Positions 1-6,326 of a stretch of 8,011 nucleotides of DNA are shown here, piece after piece. The DNA is taken from contig SKOX01000124.1 of assembly GCA_007119835.1 (NCBI GenBank), positions 1 to 8,011 of the forward strand. The letters run 5' to 3'. Both the position numbers and the translations under genes were made by a program. The first letter of the stretch is position 1, and each line of letters opens with the position of its first letter. This stretch comes from Paracoccaceae bacterium. Its GTDB lineage: Bacteria > Pseudomonadota > Alphaproteobacteria > Rhodobacterales > Rhodobacteraceae. The notes under the pieces were generated by a model. The model ran no database searches. It worked only from the letters and a program-made list of their open reading frames with translations, and had not been told where the DNA came from.

Positions 1-170
1 CGCCGATGAAGGCGACCCTCAAGAAGGACGGCACGCTCGGCAAGGGCGCCCGCCGCTACGACGCCTCGCGCCTCTACTGGACCGAGAAGCCGAAATTCGT
101 GCGCCAGGTCGACGAGCGCATCCTGCGCAGGATCAATCTCCTGAAGCTGAACCAGCCGATCGTGTACGCC
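1..170 (+). pseudogene. 3' fragment of an unrecognised gene, open at the left edge
   Basis: From position 3 this frame reads like real protein. Nearly every codon ends in G or C, and the product is rich in Lys, Arg, Tyr, Trp and Asn (for example RLYWTEKPKFVRQVDERILR), unlike the Arg/Ala/Pro strings of shadow frames here. An ATG lies at position 6, but the frame is open to the left edge, so it may be internal. The coding character fades near 170, after the residues QPIVYA. The frame then stays open to 1043 only because it runs antisense to the regulator gene. No stop of its own is visible, which suggests that the gene lost its end at a junction near 170. I do not recognise the family. It could also be a complete reading whose end has been altered. 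Confidence is modest. Confidence 0.35.
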
Positions 171-248
171 ATATCAGGCGCCTTGCCCGCCCACGAGCGT
201 GACCGACGCGCTTATCCGGCGTGCAGCTCCGGAACTGGTCTCAACCTC

Positions 249-1238
249 TCAGACGACTTCTCCGTGGTTACGCAGCATGCGCTGAAGCTCCATGCAGAGC
301 GGAAGGGACGTCGCGAGGATGTCAATTGCGCCGGTCCTGAGGGCGCCAAGAAGAGCCATGGCCTTGCTCGACTCCGAGGCCAAGGCCACCGTGTTGCTGA
401 TGCGCGCCAGATCCTCTCGGCTCAGCCCGATTACCCTGCCTCCGAGCCCGTCGTCGCGGGGCGTCCCCTCGATGCCGAAGAAGTCATAGCCCATGAGGTC
501 GCCGACGACGCCGGCAGCGCGGGCTCGGCCGATCTCGTCAGCGGTAAACCAGCCCATCCGCGCCATATGACTGTCGGGCCCCAGGTCACCGATACCAATG
601 AGGGCATAGTCGGCGCTGCGGGCCAAATTAAGCGTGCGCCGCACCGTCTCGTGCTGCATCAGCGCCTCGCGCAGGCCGGCATCGGGCACGAACGCCGGAG
701 CGTACAAAGTCGCGGCCGTTCCGCCGAAGCGGCGGGCGAGGTTCCGGCAGATATGGTCAGCGTTGCCCTCCGCGCCGGCCTCAGAGGCCCCGCCCGAGCC
801 CGAGACGAAGGTGATCGACCGGAAGGTGCGGCTCGGTTGCACATTGGCAACTGCGGCGACGTTCCGCCCCATCCCGACGGCGATCACGAGGTTCTCGCGC
901 AGGTTGGCCTCGAGATAATGGGCGACAAGCATGGCGACGTTCGCCCGCTGCTGCTCCGGCGACTGGGCCTCGGGCGCCACGAGGAGGGACTTCAGGCCGA
1001 AGGCGCGACAGAGGGCGCGTTCGATCTCTCGGGTCTGGGATGAGTGAAAGCGGACACGGATCTCGACGAGCCCGGCTTCCTTTGCCTCGCGCAGAAGGCG
1101 GTTGACCTTCATCCGGCTCAGCCCGAGCGCCCGCGCCACCGCGTCCTGCGTCTCGTCCTCAATGTAGTAGCGGCGAGCGATTTCGGCCATCAGGCCGTAT
1201 TCGCCGACCTCATCCAGCTGGCGCGATCTATCGCCCAT
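249..1238 (-). CDS. SorC/DeoR-family sugar-binding transcriptional regulator (EryD-like)
   Basis: This is a 329-residue cytoplasmic DNA-binding regulator. A helix-turn-helix lies at about residues 31-52 (QDAVARALGLSRMKVNRLLR). The SorC-type effector domain follows, with VGMGRNVAAV at 121-130, SGSGG at 146-150, IGIGDLGPDSHMARMGW at 214-230, and a late GGRVIGLSREDL segment near 266-277. Length and layout fit the family, whose members sense phosphorylated sugars or polyols. ATG at 1238 is preferred; a TTG directly before it at 1241 would add one residue. The gene begins 8 bases after the isomerase stop on the same strand, so the two are probably one transcript. It sits divergent to the ABC-dehydrogenase-kinase operon. 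That arrangement suggests control of the intergenic promoters, as EryD does for erythritol genes in Brucella. The effector is unknown; a tetrulose phosphate is a reasonable guess. The sign of control cannot be read from the sequence. Confidence 0.9.
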   Translation of the reverse strand: MGDRSRQLDEVGEYGLMAEIARRYYIEDETQDAVARALGLSRMKVNRLLREAKEAGLVEIRVRFHSSQTREIERALCRAFGLKSLLVAPEAQSPEQQRANVAMLVAHYLEANLRENLVIAVGMGRNVAAVANVQPSRTFRSITFVSGSGGASEAGAEGNADHICRNLARRFGGTAATLYAPAFVPDAGLREALMQHETVRRTLNLARSADYALIGIGDLGPDSHMARMGWFTADEIGRARAAGVVGDLMGYDFFGIEGTPRDDGLGGRVIGLSREDLARISNTVALASESSKAMALLGALRTGAIDILATSLPLCMELQRMLRNHGEVV

Positions 1239-1246
1239 CAAACGGC

Positions 1247-1696
1247 CTACGCTGTCGCTCGCGCCTCGTACTCGCTAATGCGCTCCACCTTCGGAGCTGA
1301 CTTGCCGCCCTCGAAGCAAGAGCCGATAAATGCGTCGACGATCGACTTAGCGAGTTCTTGCCCTATCACGCGAGCGCCAATGCAGATGATCTGGGCGTTG
1401 TTGCTCTTCTGCGCCCGTTCGGCGGAGTAGGTGTCGTGGGCCTGCGCTGCCCGAATGCCCCGAACCTTGTTGGCGCTTATGCAGACGCCGATGCCCGTGC
1501 CGCAAATCAGGATGGCCCGCTCGTGCTCTCCACCGGCGACGCCCGTTGCGACGGCGAAGGCGATGTCGGGATAGAGCGCCGTCTCATCGGGTCCGACGCC
1601 ATAATCTGTAATCTCATGCCCCTGCGCCGCGAGGTGCGACTTCAGCTCCTCCTTGAGTGCATAGCCCGCCTCGTCGCAACCGACTGCAACCTTCAT
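1247..1696 (-). CDS. rpiB: RpiB/LacAB-family sugar-phosphate isomerase, probable D-erythrulose 4-phosphate isomerase
   Basis: The product is 149 residues, the usual RpiB length, starting at ATG 1696 with a GGAG-containing ribosome site about 10 bases upstream. An upstream in-frame start at 1723 adds only an unlikely Arg-rich leader. The family core is clear: ILICGTGIGVCISANK at 62-77, with the catalytic-type Cys65 and Thr67, and the end EGGKSAPKVERI at 129-140. Aligned by eye to E. coli RpiB, the phosphate-site His10 is Glu9, the ring-opening His99 is Ser98 (in KSNNAQ), and Arg133/Arg137 are Lys132/Lys136. The HDTYSAERAQKSNNAQ stretch resembles, from memory, the EryI/DerI tetrulose-phosphate isomerases rather than true ribose-5-phosphate isomerases. 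The predicted step is D-erythrulose 4-phosphate to D-erythrose 4-phosphate. It is co-oriented with the regulator and divergent from the other pathway genes. Family certain, substrate inferred. Confidence 0.9.
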   Translation of the reverse strand: MKVAVGCDEAGYALKEELKSHLAAQGHEITDYGVGPDETALYPDIAFAVATGVAGGEHERAILICGTGIGVCISANKVRGIRAAQAHDTYSAERAQKSNNAQIICIGARVIGQELAKSIVDAFIGSCFEGGKSAPKVERISEYEARATA

Positions 1697-1790
1697 CCTC
1701 AGTCTCCGTCCTCTACGCAGCATGCTTCAAATGCACGAGTTGCGGTAGAAAGTCAAATACGGAATCTGCATTGACTGGCAGGAGGATTGC

Positions 1791-1819
1791 ATTGGGGCAT
1801 GCGGCTATCTTGCCCCGAT
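1791..1819. promoter_or_regulatory. Candidate operator dyad for the SorC-family regulator
   Basis: GGGGCA at 1794-1799 pairs with TGCCCC at 1811-1816 across 11 bases. Flanking AT at 1791-1792 and AT at 1818-1819 extend the symmetry past one mismatch (1793/1817). The half-sites are about 17 bases centre to centre, which suits a symmetric binding site. It lies near the middle of the divergent region, where one bound regulator could affect both operons. That the regulator binds here is inference. A chance GC-rich dyad is the alternative. Confidence 0.35.
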
Positions 1820-1855
1820 TAGCGTATGACATCCAAATTGCTGAGCAGGGGAGGG

Positions 1856-1861
1856 TTGACA
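1856..1861 (+). promoter_or_regulatory. Possible -35 hexamer for the ABC operon
   Basis: TTGACA is a perfect sigma-70 -35 consensus in front of the ABC ATPase gene. At 17 bases downstream the sequence is CAATTG, a poor -10, so the promoter is only tentative. If it is used, the 5' untranslated leader would be about 20 bases long. Confidence 0.2.
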
Positions 1862-1911
1862 AATCCCGGGAAAATGTGCAATTGAAGGGAAAAATAACAC
1901 GGGGGGGAGTC

Positions 1912-3390
1912 GTGTCTGACCTGCTGCTCGAGGTTGAGGGCCTGCGGAAATCGTTCAGTGGCGTGGCGGCGCTTCGGGAGGGGCGTTTCTCGCTCCGCGC
2001 AGGCTCCGTCCACGCCCTCTGCGGCGGCAACGGCGCTGGCAAGTCGACTTTTCTGTCCATCGTAATGGGGATCCAGGAGCGCGACGGCGGCACGATCCGC
2101 CGGCGCGGTCGTCCCGTGATCTTTGGCTCGCCTAAGGAGGCGCTCGCGAACGGCATCGCCATCGTCGAGCAGGAGTTGAGCCCGATCCCCGCCATGACGG
2201 TTGCCGAGAACATCTACCTGGGGCGTGAGCCAGTCCGCTGGGGCCAGATCAACTTCCGAGCCATGAACCGCGCCGCGCAGGCGCTGCTCGACGACCTCGG
2301 CTTCGCGATCCGTGCCACCGATCTCATGATGGACCTGTCCGTCGCGAAGGTGCAGCTCGTGGAGATCGCCAAGGCGCTTTCCTACGACGCCGAGGTCATC
2401 ATCATGGATGAGCCCTCTTCGGCCCTCGGCGAGCACGAGGCCGACCAGATGTTCGATGCCATCCGCACCCTCAAGGAGAAGGGCAAGGGCATCATCTACG
2501 TTTCGCACCGCCTTTCGGAGATCTTCGACATCGCCGACAGCTACACGGTGTTCCGCGACGGGGCCTATGTCGGCTCGGGCGCGCTTGCCAACGTGACCAG
2601 GAACGAACTGATCCAGATGGTCGTCGGCCGCCCGCTGACGGAAGAGTTCATAAAGGAGAACGTGCCCGGCGACCGACCGCTGCTTGAGGTCTGTGGTCTG
2701 CACGCCGAGAGCGGCGTGTTCGACGTCACGTTCGAGGCGCGGCACGGCGAGATCATCGCGCTCTACGGCCTCATGGGCTCTGGCCGGACGGAGATCTTCG
2801 AGCGGCTCTTCGGCCTCAGTCCCGACCGCGGCGGGGAGATCCGCATCGATGGGCAGGCTGTCCGTATCGCCAGTCCCAAGGATGCCAAGCGGCTCGGCCT
2901 CGCCTATGTGACGGAGGACCGAAAGGGCTCGGGCCTTGTGCTGACAGGGGACGTTCGCTCGAACATCTGTCTCGCCGAACTCGGCAAGCTGAGCCGTGGC
3001 CCCGCTATGAGCACCCGCGCCGAGGCGCGCGCCGCGCGCGACATGATCCAGATGTTCGGGATCAAGGCAGCTTCCGACCGGCTCGACGTTTCCGGCCTCT
3101 CCGGCGGCAACCAGCAGAAGGTTGTGCTCGCGAAGTGGTTCCTGACCGAGCCGCGCATTCTTCTTCTCGACGAGCCTACGCGAGGCGTCGACGTCGGGGC
3201 AAAGCGCGAGATCTACCGGATCATCTCCGAGTTTGCCCGCAACGGCGGCGCGGTGCTGCTGGTCTCGTCGGAAACCGACGAGGTGCTTGGCATGGCTGAC
3301 CGGGTCGTCGTGATGCGCGGCGGCCGTGTCGCAGGCGAGGTGACGCGGTCCGATATGAGCGCCGAGACGCTCGTGCACATGGCGGCCTGA
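1912..3390 (+). CDS. Sugar/polyol ABC transporter ATP-binding protein (RbsA/EryE-like, two ABC domains)
   Basis: This 492-residue protein carries two fused ABC domains, typical of carbohydrate importers of the ribose type. Domain 1 has Walker A GGNGAGKST at 38-46, a divergent signature LSVAKVQ at 142-148, Walker B VIIMDEP at 162-168 and the switch His199. Domain 2 has a degenerate Walker A, GLMGSGRT at 286-293, with Arg292 in place of Lys. It also has signature LSGGNQQK at 396-403, Walker B ILLLDEP at 416-422, and Ser453 instead of the switch His. This asymmetry is normal for the RbsA family and implies one main hydrolysing site. Start choice: GTG 1912 gives MSDLLLEVEG, matching family N-termini, with a G-run and GGAG just upstream (1901-1909), although that spacing is short. 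Earlier in-frame GTG/TTG codons would add unlikely sequence. It should energise the next-gene permease at the inner membrane. Confidence 0.95.
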   Translation: MSDLLLEVEGLRKSFSGVAALREGRFSLRAGSVHALCGGNGAGKSTFLSIVMGIQERDGGTIRRRGRPVIFGSPKEALANGIAIVEQELSPIPAMTVAENIYLGREPVRWGQINFRAMNRAAQALLDDLGFAIRATDLMMDLSVAKVQLVEIAKALSYDAEVIIMDEPSSALGEHEADQMFDAIRTLKEKGKGIIYVSHRLSEIFDIADSYTVFRDGAYVGSGALANVTRNELIQMVVGRPLTEEFIKENVPGDRPLLEVCGLHAESGVFDVTFEARHGEIIALYGLMGSGRTEIFERLFGLSPDRGGEIRIDGQAVRIASPKDAKRLGLAYVTEDRKGSGLVLTGDVRSNICLAELGKLSRGPAMSTRAEARAARDMIQMFGIKAASDRLDVSGLSGGNQQKVVLAKWFLTEPRILLLDEPTRGVDVGAKREIYRIISEFARNGGAVLLVSSETDEVLGMADRVVVMRGGRVAGEVTRSDMSAETLVHMAA

Positions 3391-3409
3391 CCGGGCGGAA
3401 GGAGCAGGC

Positions 3410-4432
3410 ATGACGGCAACAGATCCCCCCCGCACAAAGGCGGCGATCGCAGCCGGAGAACCGGGCTACGGGGCCCGCGCCGCAGAGATCGGTGCGAGAT
3501 ACGGCATCGTCATCGCGCTCGTTCTGCTTTGCGCGGTGCTCGCGATCGCAAGCGAGCATTTCCTGACTACGCGCAACATCCTCAACGTTCTGCGCCAGAG
3601 CTCGATCAACGGCATCCTTGCCATCGGGATGACCTTTGTCATCCTCACCCGCGGCATCGACCTGTCCGTCGGCTCGGTCGTAGCGCTCGCAGGCGTCGTC
3701 GCCGCCTCGTTCGCCTCGACCTCTGCCACTGCCATGGTCGGCGGCGGCCCCTATCCCGCCATGCTTGCCATCATCATCGGCATCGCTGTCGGCATGGCCT
3801 CGGGCGCGGTCTCGGGTGTCGTCGTCGCCCGCTTCGCGGTCCCCGCCTTCGTGGCGACGCTCGGCATGCTCTCAATCGCGCGCGGACTTACGCTGCTCTA
3901 TTCCGGCGGCCGTCCGGTGCCGGCGCTGACGCCGGAGTTCCGCTGGATCGGGACAGGCGACCTCTTCGGCATCCCGATGCCAATCGTGCTCTTCGGCCTC
4001 GTCTTCGTCGTCGCCTGGTGGGTGCTCGCGTTCTCACGCTTCGGCCGACAGGTTTACGCCGTGGGCGGCAACCCGCACGCCGCCAAGGTTTCGGGCATCA
4101 ATGTCCGCCGGGTGCGCTTTTCCGTCTATGTCATCTCCGGCGGCCTCGCCGGCCTCGCCGGCATGATCCTCGCCGCGCGCACCGGCTCGGCGCTTCCCCA
4201 AGCGGGCGTCGCCTACGAGCTCGACGCCATCGCCGCCGTCGTGATCGGTGGCACGAGCCTGGCGGGCGGCGTCGGCCGCGTGACGGGGACGCTGATCGGT
4301 GCGCTGCTCATCGGCGTGATGAACAACGGCCTCGATCTGATGGGTGTCACCTCCTACTACCAGATGGTCTTCAAGGGCATCTTGATTGTTGCTGCCGTCA
4401 TGCTCGATCAGGCCCGGCACAAGCGGGAGTGA
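3410..4432 (+). CDS. Sugar/polyol ABC transporter permease (RbsC/EryF-like)
   Basis: A 340-residue inner-membrane protein of the ribose/xylose permease family. A short polar N-terminus (about 1-30) is followed by hydrophobic segments near 32-48, 66-80, 88-108, 117-140, 143-165, 190-208, 237-256, 270-303 and 320-333. Family landmarks are RGIDLSVGS at 81-89, the cytoplasmic coupling loop AVGGNPHAAKVSGI at 217-230, and ELDAIAAVVIGGTSLAGGVG at 270-289. It starts at ATG 3410 with GGAAGGAG at 3397-3404 as ribosome site, 19 bases after the ATPase stop, so the two are co-translated from one mRNA. It forms the transmembrane channel, presumably as a homodimer, and the neighbouring ATPase and binding protein complete the importer. 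The substrate cannot be read from the permease alone. The dehydrogenase and kinase downstream suggest a tetritol. Confidence 0.95.
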   Translation: MTATDPPRTKAAIAAGEPGYGARAAEIGARYGIVIALVLLCAVLAIASEHFLTTRNILNVLRQSSINGILAIGMTFVILTRGIDLSVGSVVALAGVVAASFASTSATAMVGGGPYPAMLAIIIGIAVGMASGAVSGVVVARFAVPAFVATLGMLSIARGLTLLYSGGRPVPALTPEFRWIGTGDLFGIPMPIVLFGLVFVVAWWVLAFSRFGRQVYAVGGNPHAAKVSGINVRRVRFSVYVISGGLAGLAGMILAARTGSALPQAGVAYELDAIAAVVIGGTSLAGGVGRVTGTLIGALLIGVMNNGLDLMGVTSYYQMVFKGILIVAAVMLDQARHKRE

Positions 4433-4445
4433 CATCACAGGAATG

Positions 4446-4467
4446 CCGGCGCGAACGCGCGCGCCGG
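4446..4467 (+). other. GC-rich hairpin between permease and binding-protein genes
   Basis: CCGGCGCG at 4446-4453 pairs perfectly with CGCGCCGG at 4460-4467 around a 6-base loop, within the 70-base gap after the permease stop. No T-run follows, so it is not a standard terminator. In sugar ABC operons, intercistronic hairpins often protect or process mRNA so that the binding protein is made in excess. That role is inferred here. Confidence 0.5.
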
Positions 4468-4502
4468 GCGGTAGACGTGCAAACCAGAGGGAGGAGCACA
4501 TA

Positions 4503-5486
4503 ATGAAGAAGCTGCTTGGAATGTCGACGGCCATCGCGCTGGTGGCAGGGCCGGGTCTCGCCCAAGACGGGCCGATCCGCGTCGGCGCCGCGGTCTACGG
4601 CCTGCAGGCCGAATTCATGCAGATCTGGTCCGCCGCGCTCGAGGAGCACCCGGCCGTTCAGGACGGCATGGTCGATCTCACGATCTTTGACGGCCGCTAC
4701 GACGCGCTGGTCCAGCAGGACCAGTTCGAGACGATGATCACCCAGGGCTTCGACGCGATCATCTTCGTGCCGATCGACATCGAGGCCGGCGCAACGGCCG
4801 TCGAACTCGCGCACGAGGCCGGCATTCCCGTCGTCGGCTCCAACACCCGGGTGAACTCCGACCTTCTTACCTCCTATGTCGGCTCGGACGACGTCGTGTC
4901 AGGCCGCATGCAGGCCGAAATGGTGCTCGAGGCGATCGGCTGCGAGGGCAGCGTCGTGATCCTCGAGGGCCCGATCGGCCAGTCGGCCCAGATCGAGCGG
5001 CTCGAGGGTAATCAAGAGGCCCTGGCCGAGTGCCCGGACGTCACGGTGCTCGAGCAGCAGACCGCCAACTGGTCGCGTGCCGAGGCTCAAACCCTGATGG
5101 AGAACTGGCTCACGGCGCATGCGGGCGAGATCGACGGCGTGATCGGACAGAACGACGAGATGGCGCTCGGCGCCATCGAGGCGATTCGAGCCGCCGGCCT
5201 CGACGTCGACGACTTTGCCATCTCCGGCATCGATGGCGTGACGGACGCGCTCGAGGCGGTCAAGCGCGGCGACATGAACTCGATCCTGCAGGATGCCCGC
5301 GCCCAGGCGCAGGGTGCCCTCGACGTCGCCATCCGCGCCGTCCGCGACGATTACGAGCCCATGTCCGACATCTGGGAGATGTATCACGACATGGAGTGGG
5401 GCGACGGCCAGAGCGCAGAATACAACGTGCCGTGGACTCCGGTGACGGAGGACAACGTCGACGAGCTGCTTGAGCGCCGCTCGTGA
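4503..5486 (+). CDS. Periplasmic sugar/polyol-binding protein of the ABC transporter (RbsB-type)
   Basis: The 327-residue precursor starts at ATG 4503 behind a strong GGGAGGAG ribosome site. Residues 1-20 form a Sec signal peptide (MKKLLG, hydrophobic core, GLA) with likely cleavage before Gln21-Asp22, giving a mature periplasmic protein of about 307 residues. The fold is the type I binding-protein family (Peripla_BP_4). Visible landmarks are ITQGFDAIIFVP at 79-90, AGIPVVGSNT at 106-115, LEGPIGQSAQIERLEG at 154-169, GQNDEMALGAIEAI at 215-228 and ISGIDG at 240-245. Two cysteines, Cys147 and Cys177, could form a disulfide. Placement after the ATPase and permease shows that it is their substrate receptor. 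The downstream catabolic genes make D-threitol or a related tetritol the best ligand guess. Hairpins lie in both flanking gaps, which may set its expression apart from its neighbours. Confidence 0.95.
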   Translation: MKKLLGMSTAIALVAGPGLAQDGPIRVGAAVYGLQAEFMQIWSAALEEHPAVQDGMVDLTIFDGRYDALVQQDQFETMITQGFDAIIFVPIDIEAGATAVELAHEAGIPVVGSNTRVNSDLLTSYVGSDDVVSGRMQAEMVLEAIGCEGSVVILEGPIGQSAQIERLEGNQEALAECPDVTVLEQQTANWSRAEAQTLMENWLTAHAGEIDGVIGQNDEMALGAIEAIRAAGLDVDDFAISGIDGVTDALEAVKRGDMNSILQDARAQAQGALDVAIRAVRDDYEPMSDIWEMYHDMEWGDGQSAEYNVPWTPVTEDNVDELLERRS

Positions 5487-5496
5487 CATGACCTTT

Positions 5497-5523
5497 GCGC
5501 CGGCTCCCGTCCGGAGCCGGCGC
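5497..5523 (+). other. Strong hairpin between binding-protein and dehydrogenase genes
   Basis: An 11-base perfect stem (GCGCCGGCTCC at 5497-5507 with GGAGCCGGCGC at 5513-5523) closes a 5-base loop, starting 10 bases after the binding-protein stop. No T-run follows on either strand, so it is at most a leaky terminator. It would also shield the 3' end of the upstream transport mRNA from exonucleases, reducing expression of the enzymes relative to the binding protein. The role is inferred; the structure is plain. Confidence 0.6.
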
Positions 5524-5555
5524 TCGAAGCTTGAGGGCAAACGGAGGTGAGTGGC

Positions 5556-6317
5556 ATGGAGGCCCGCATCGATTTCAGCTTTCCGATCGGCGGCAAGGTG
5601 GCGCTCGTCACCGGCGCGGCCTCGGGAATAGGTGCGGCCATTGCACGAGCCTTTGCCGCCAAGGGCGCCCGCCTCGCCCTCGTCGACATGAACGCAGCCG
5701 CCGCGGAAGAGCTGGCCGCCGCGGTCGGCGGAGAGGCCCGCGCGTTCGGCTGCGACGTCACCGATGCCGAAGCCGTCGAGGCCACCGTGGCCGCGGTGGC
5801 GGATGCCTTCGGCCGCATCGACATCCTCGTCAACAGTGCCGGCATCGTGGACCTCGCCCCCGCCGAGGAGCTTTCCCTGCGCGCGTGGCAGCGGACGCTC
5901 GACGTCAACCTCACCGGCAGCTTCCTGACGGCCCAGGCCGTGGGGCGCCGGATGATCGCGCAGGGTGGCGGGAAGATCGTCAACCTCGCCTCCCAAGCGG
6001 GCTCGGTCGCCATCGACGGCCACGTCGCCTACTGCGCCTCGAAATTTGCCGTCATCGGCATGACGAAGACCCTCGCCCTTGAATGGGGCCGACACGGCAT
6101 TGCCGTGAACTCCATCTCTCCGACCGTCGTGCTTACCGAACTCGGCCGTAAGGCCTGGGAGGGGTCGAAGGGCGACGCGATGAAGAAAGAAATTCCCACT
6201 GGTCGCTTTGCCGAGCCCGAGGAAATTGCCGCCGCGGCGGTCTTCCTTGCGAGCTCCGGCGCGGACATGATCAATGGCGCCGACCTCCTTGTCGACGGCG
6301 GCTATACCGTGAAGTGA
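5556..6317 (+). CDS. dthD: SDR-family polyol dehydrogenase, probable D-threitol dehydrogenase
   Basis: A 253-residue classical short-chain dehydrogenase. The cofactor motif TGAASGIG is at 19-26, Asp44 ends the second strand (favouring NAD over NADP), NSAG at 93-96 replaces the usual NNAG, and the active site is Asn118, Ser146, Tyr159 and Lys163 (YCASK). From memory, long stretches such as VDLAPAEELSLRAW, ASQAGSVA and SPTVVLTELG closely resemble D-threitol dehydrogenase (DthD) of Mycobacterium smegmatis, which oxidises D-threitol to D-erythrulose. ATG 5556 has GGAGG eight bases upstream at 5543-5547; a GTG at 5547 overlaps that ribosome site and is less likely. It is followed within 10 bases by dhaK, so the tetrulose it makes can go directly to the kinase. 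SDR family is certain. The exact polyol is inferred; other tetritols or pentitols remain possible. Confidence 0.85.
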   Translation: MEARIDFSFPIGGKVALVTGAASGIGAAIARAFAAKGARLALVDMNAAAAEELAAAVGGEARAFGCDVTDAEAVEATVAAVADAFGRIDILVNSAGIVDLAPAEELSLRAWQRTLDVNLTGSFLTAQAVGRRMIAQGGGKIVNLASQAGSVAIDGHVAYCASKFAVIGMTKTLALEWGRHGIAVNSISPTVVLTELGRKAWEGSKGDAMKKEIPTGRFAEPEEIAAAAVFLASSGADMINGADLLVDGGYTVK

Positions 6318-6326
6318 GGCTCAACG

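Larger units (their letters stand above)
1697..1911. promoter_or_regulatory. Divergent control region between isomerase and ABC operons
   Basis: These 215 bases separate the two divergent starts and are visibly richer in A and T than the flanking genes, as expected for a promoter region. They contain a GGGGCA/TGCCCC dyad, a TGCATTG direct repeat, two GCATGC hexamers (1720-1725, 1797-1802), and a TTGACA hexamer close to the ABC gene. All leftward and rightward promoters of the module that can be seen must lie here. I found no convincing -10 for either direction, and exact transcription starts cannot be assigned. Confidence 0.7.

Noticed and set aside
215..233. TCCGG/CCGGA inverted repeat after the regulator gene as a terminator
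   Set aside because: The stem is only 5 base pairs with a 9-base loop, and no T-run follows on the - strand.
171..1043. Continuation of the left-edge + strand frame to 1043 as a long protein
   Set aside because: It is fully antisense to the convincing SorC-family regulator, and its product is Arg/Ala/Gly-rich with no family pattern. Open antisense frames are expected in GC-rich genes.
1728..1756. Leftward promoter for the isomerase gene using TTGACT (complement of 1751-1756)
   Set aside because: The -35 is good, but the hexamer 17 bases on is CATTTG, a poor -10. Too weak to list as a site.
1819..3435. A 538-residue - strand frame opposite the ABC ATPase
   Set aside because: The + strand frame has two complete ABC domains with all motifs. 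The antisense product is His/Asp/Arg-rich and resembles nothing.
3529..4503. A 324-residue + strand frame overlapping the permease
   Set aside because: It is an Arg/His-rich shadow in another frame. The permease frame has clear membrane segments and family motifs.
4899..6095. A 398-residue - strand frame across the binding-protein and dehydrogenase genes
   Set aside because: It spans two well-supported + strand genes and the hairpin between them, and has no recognisable domain.
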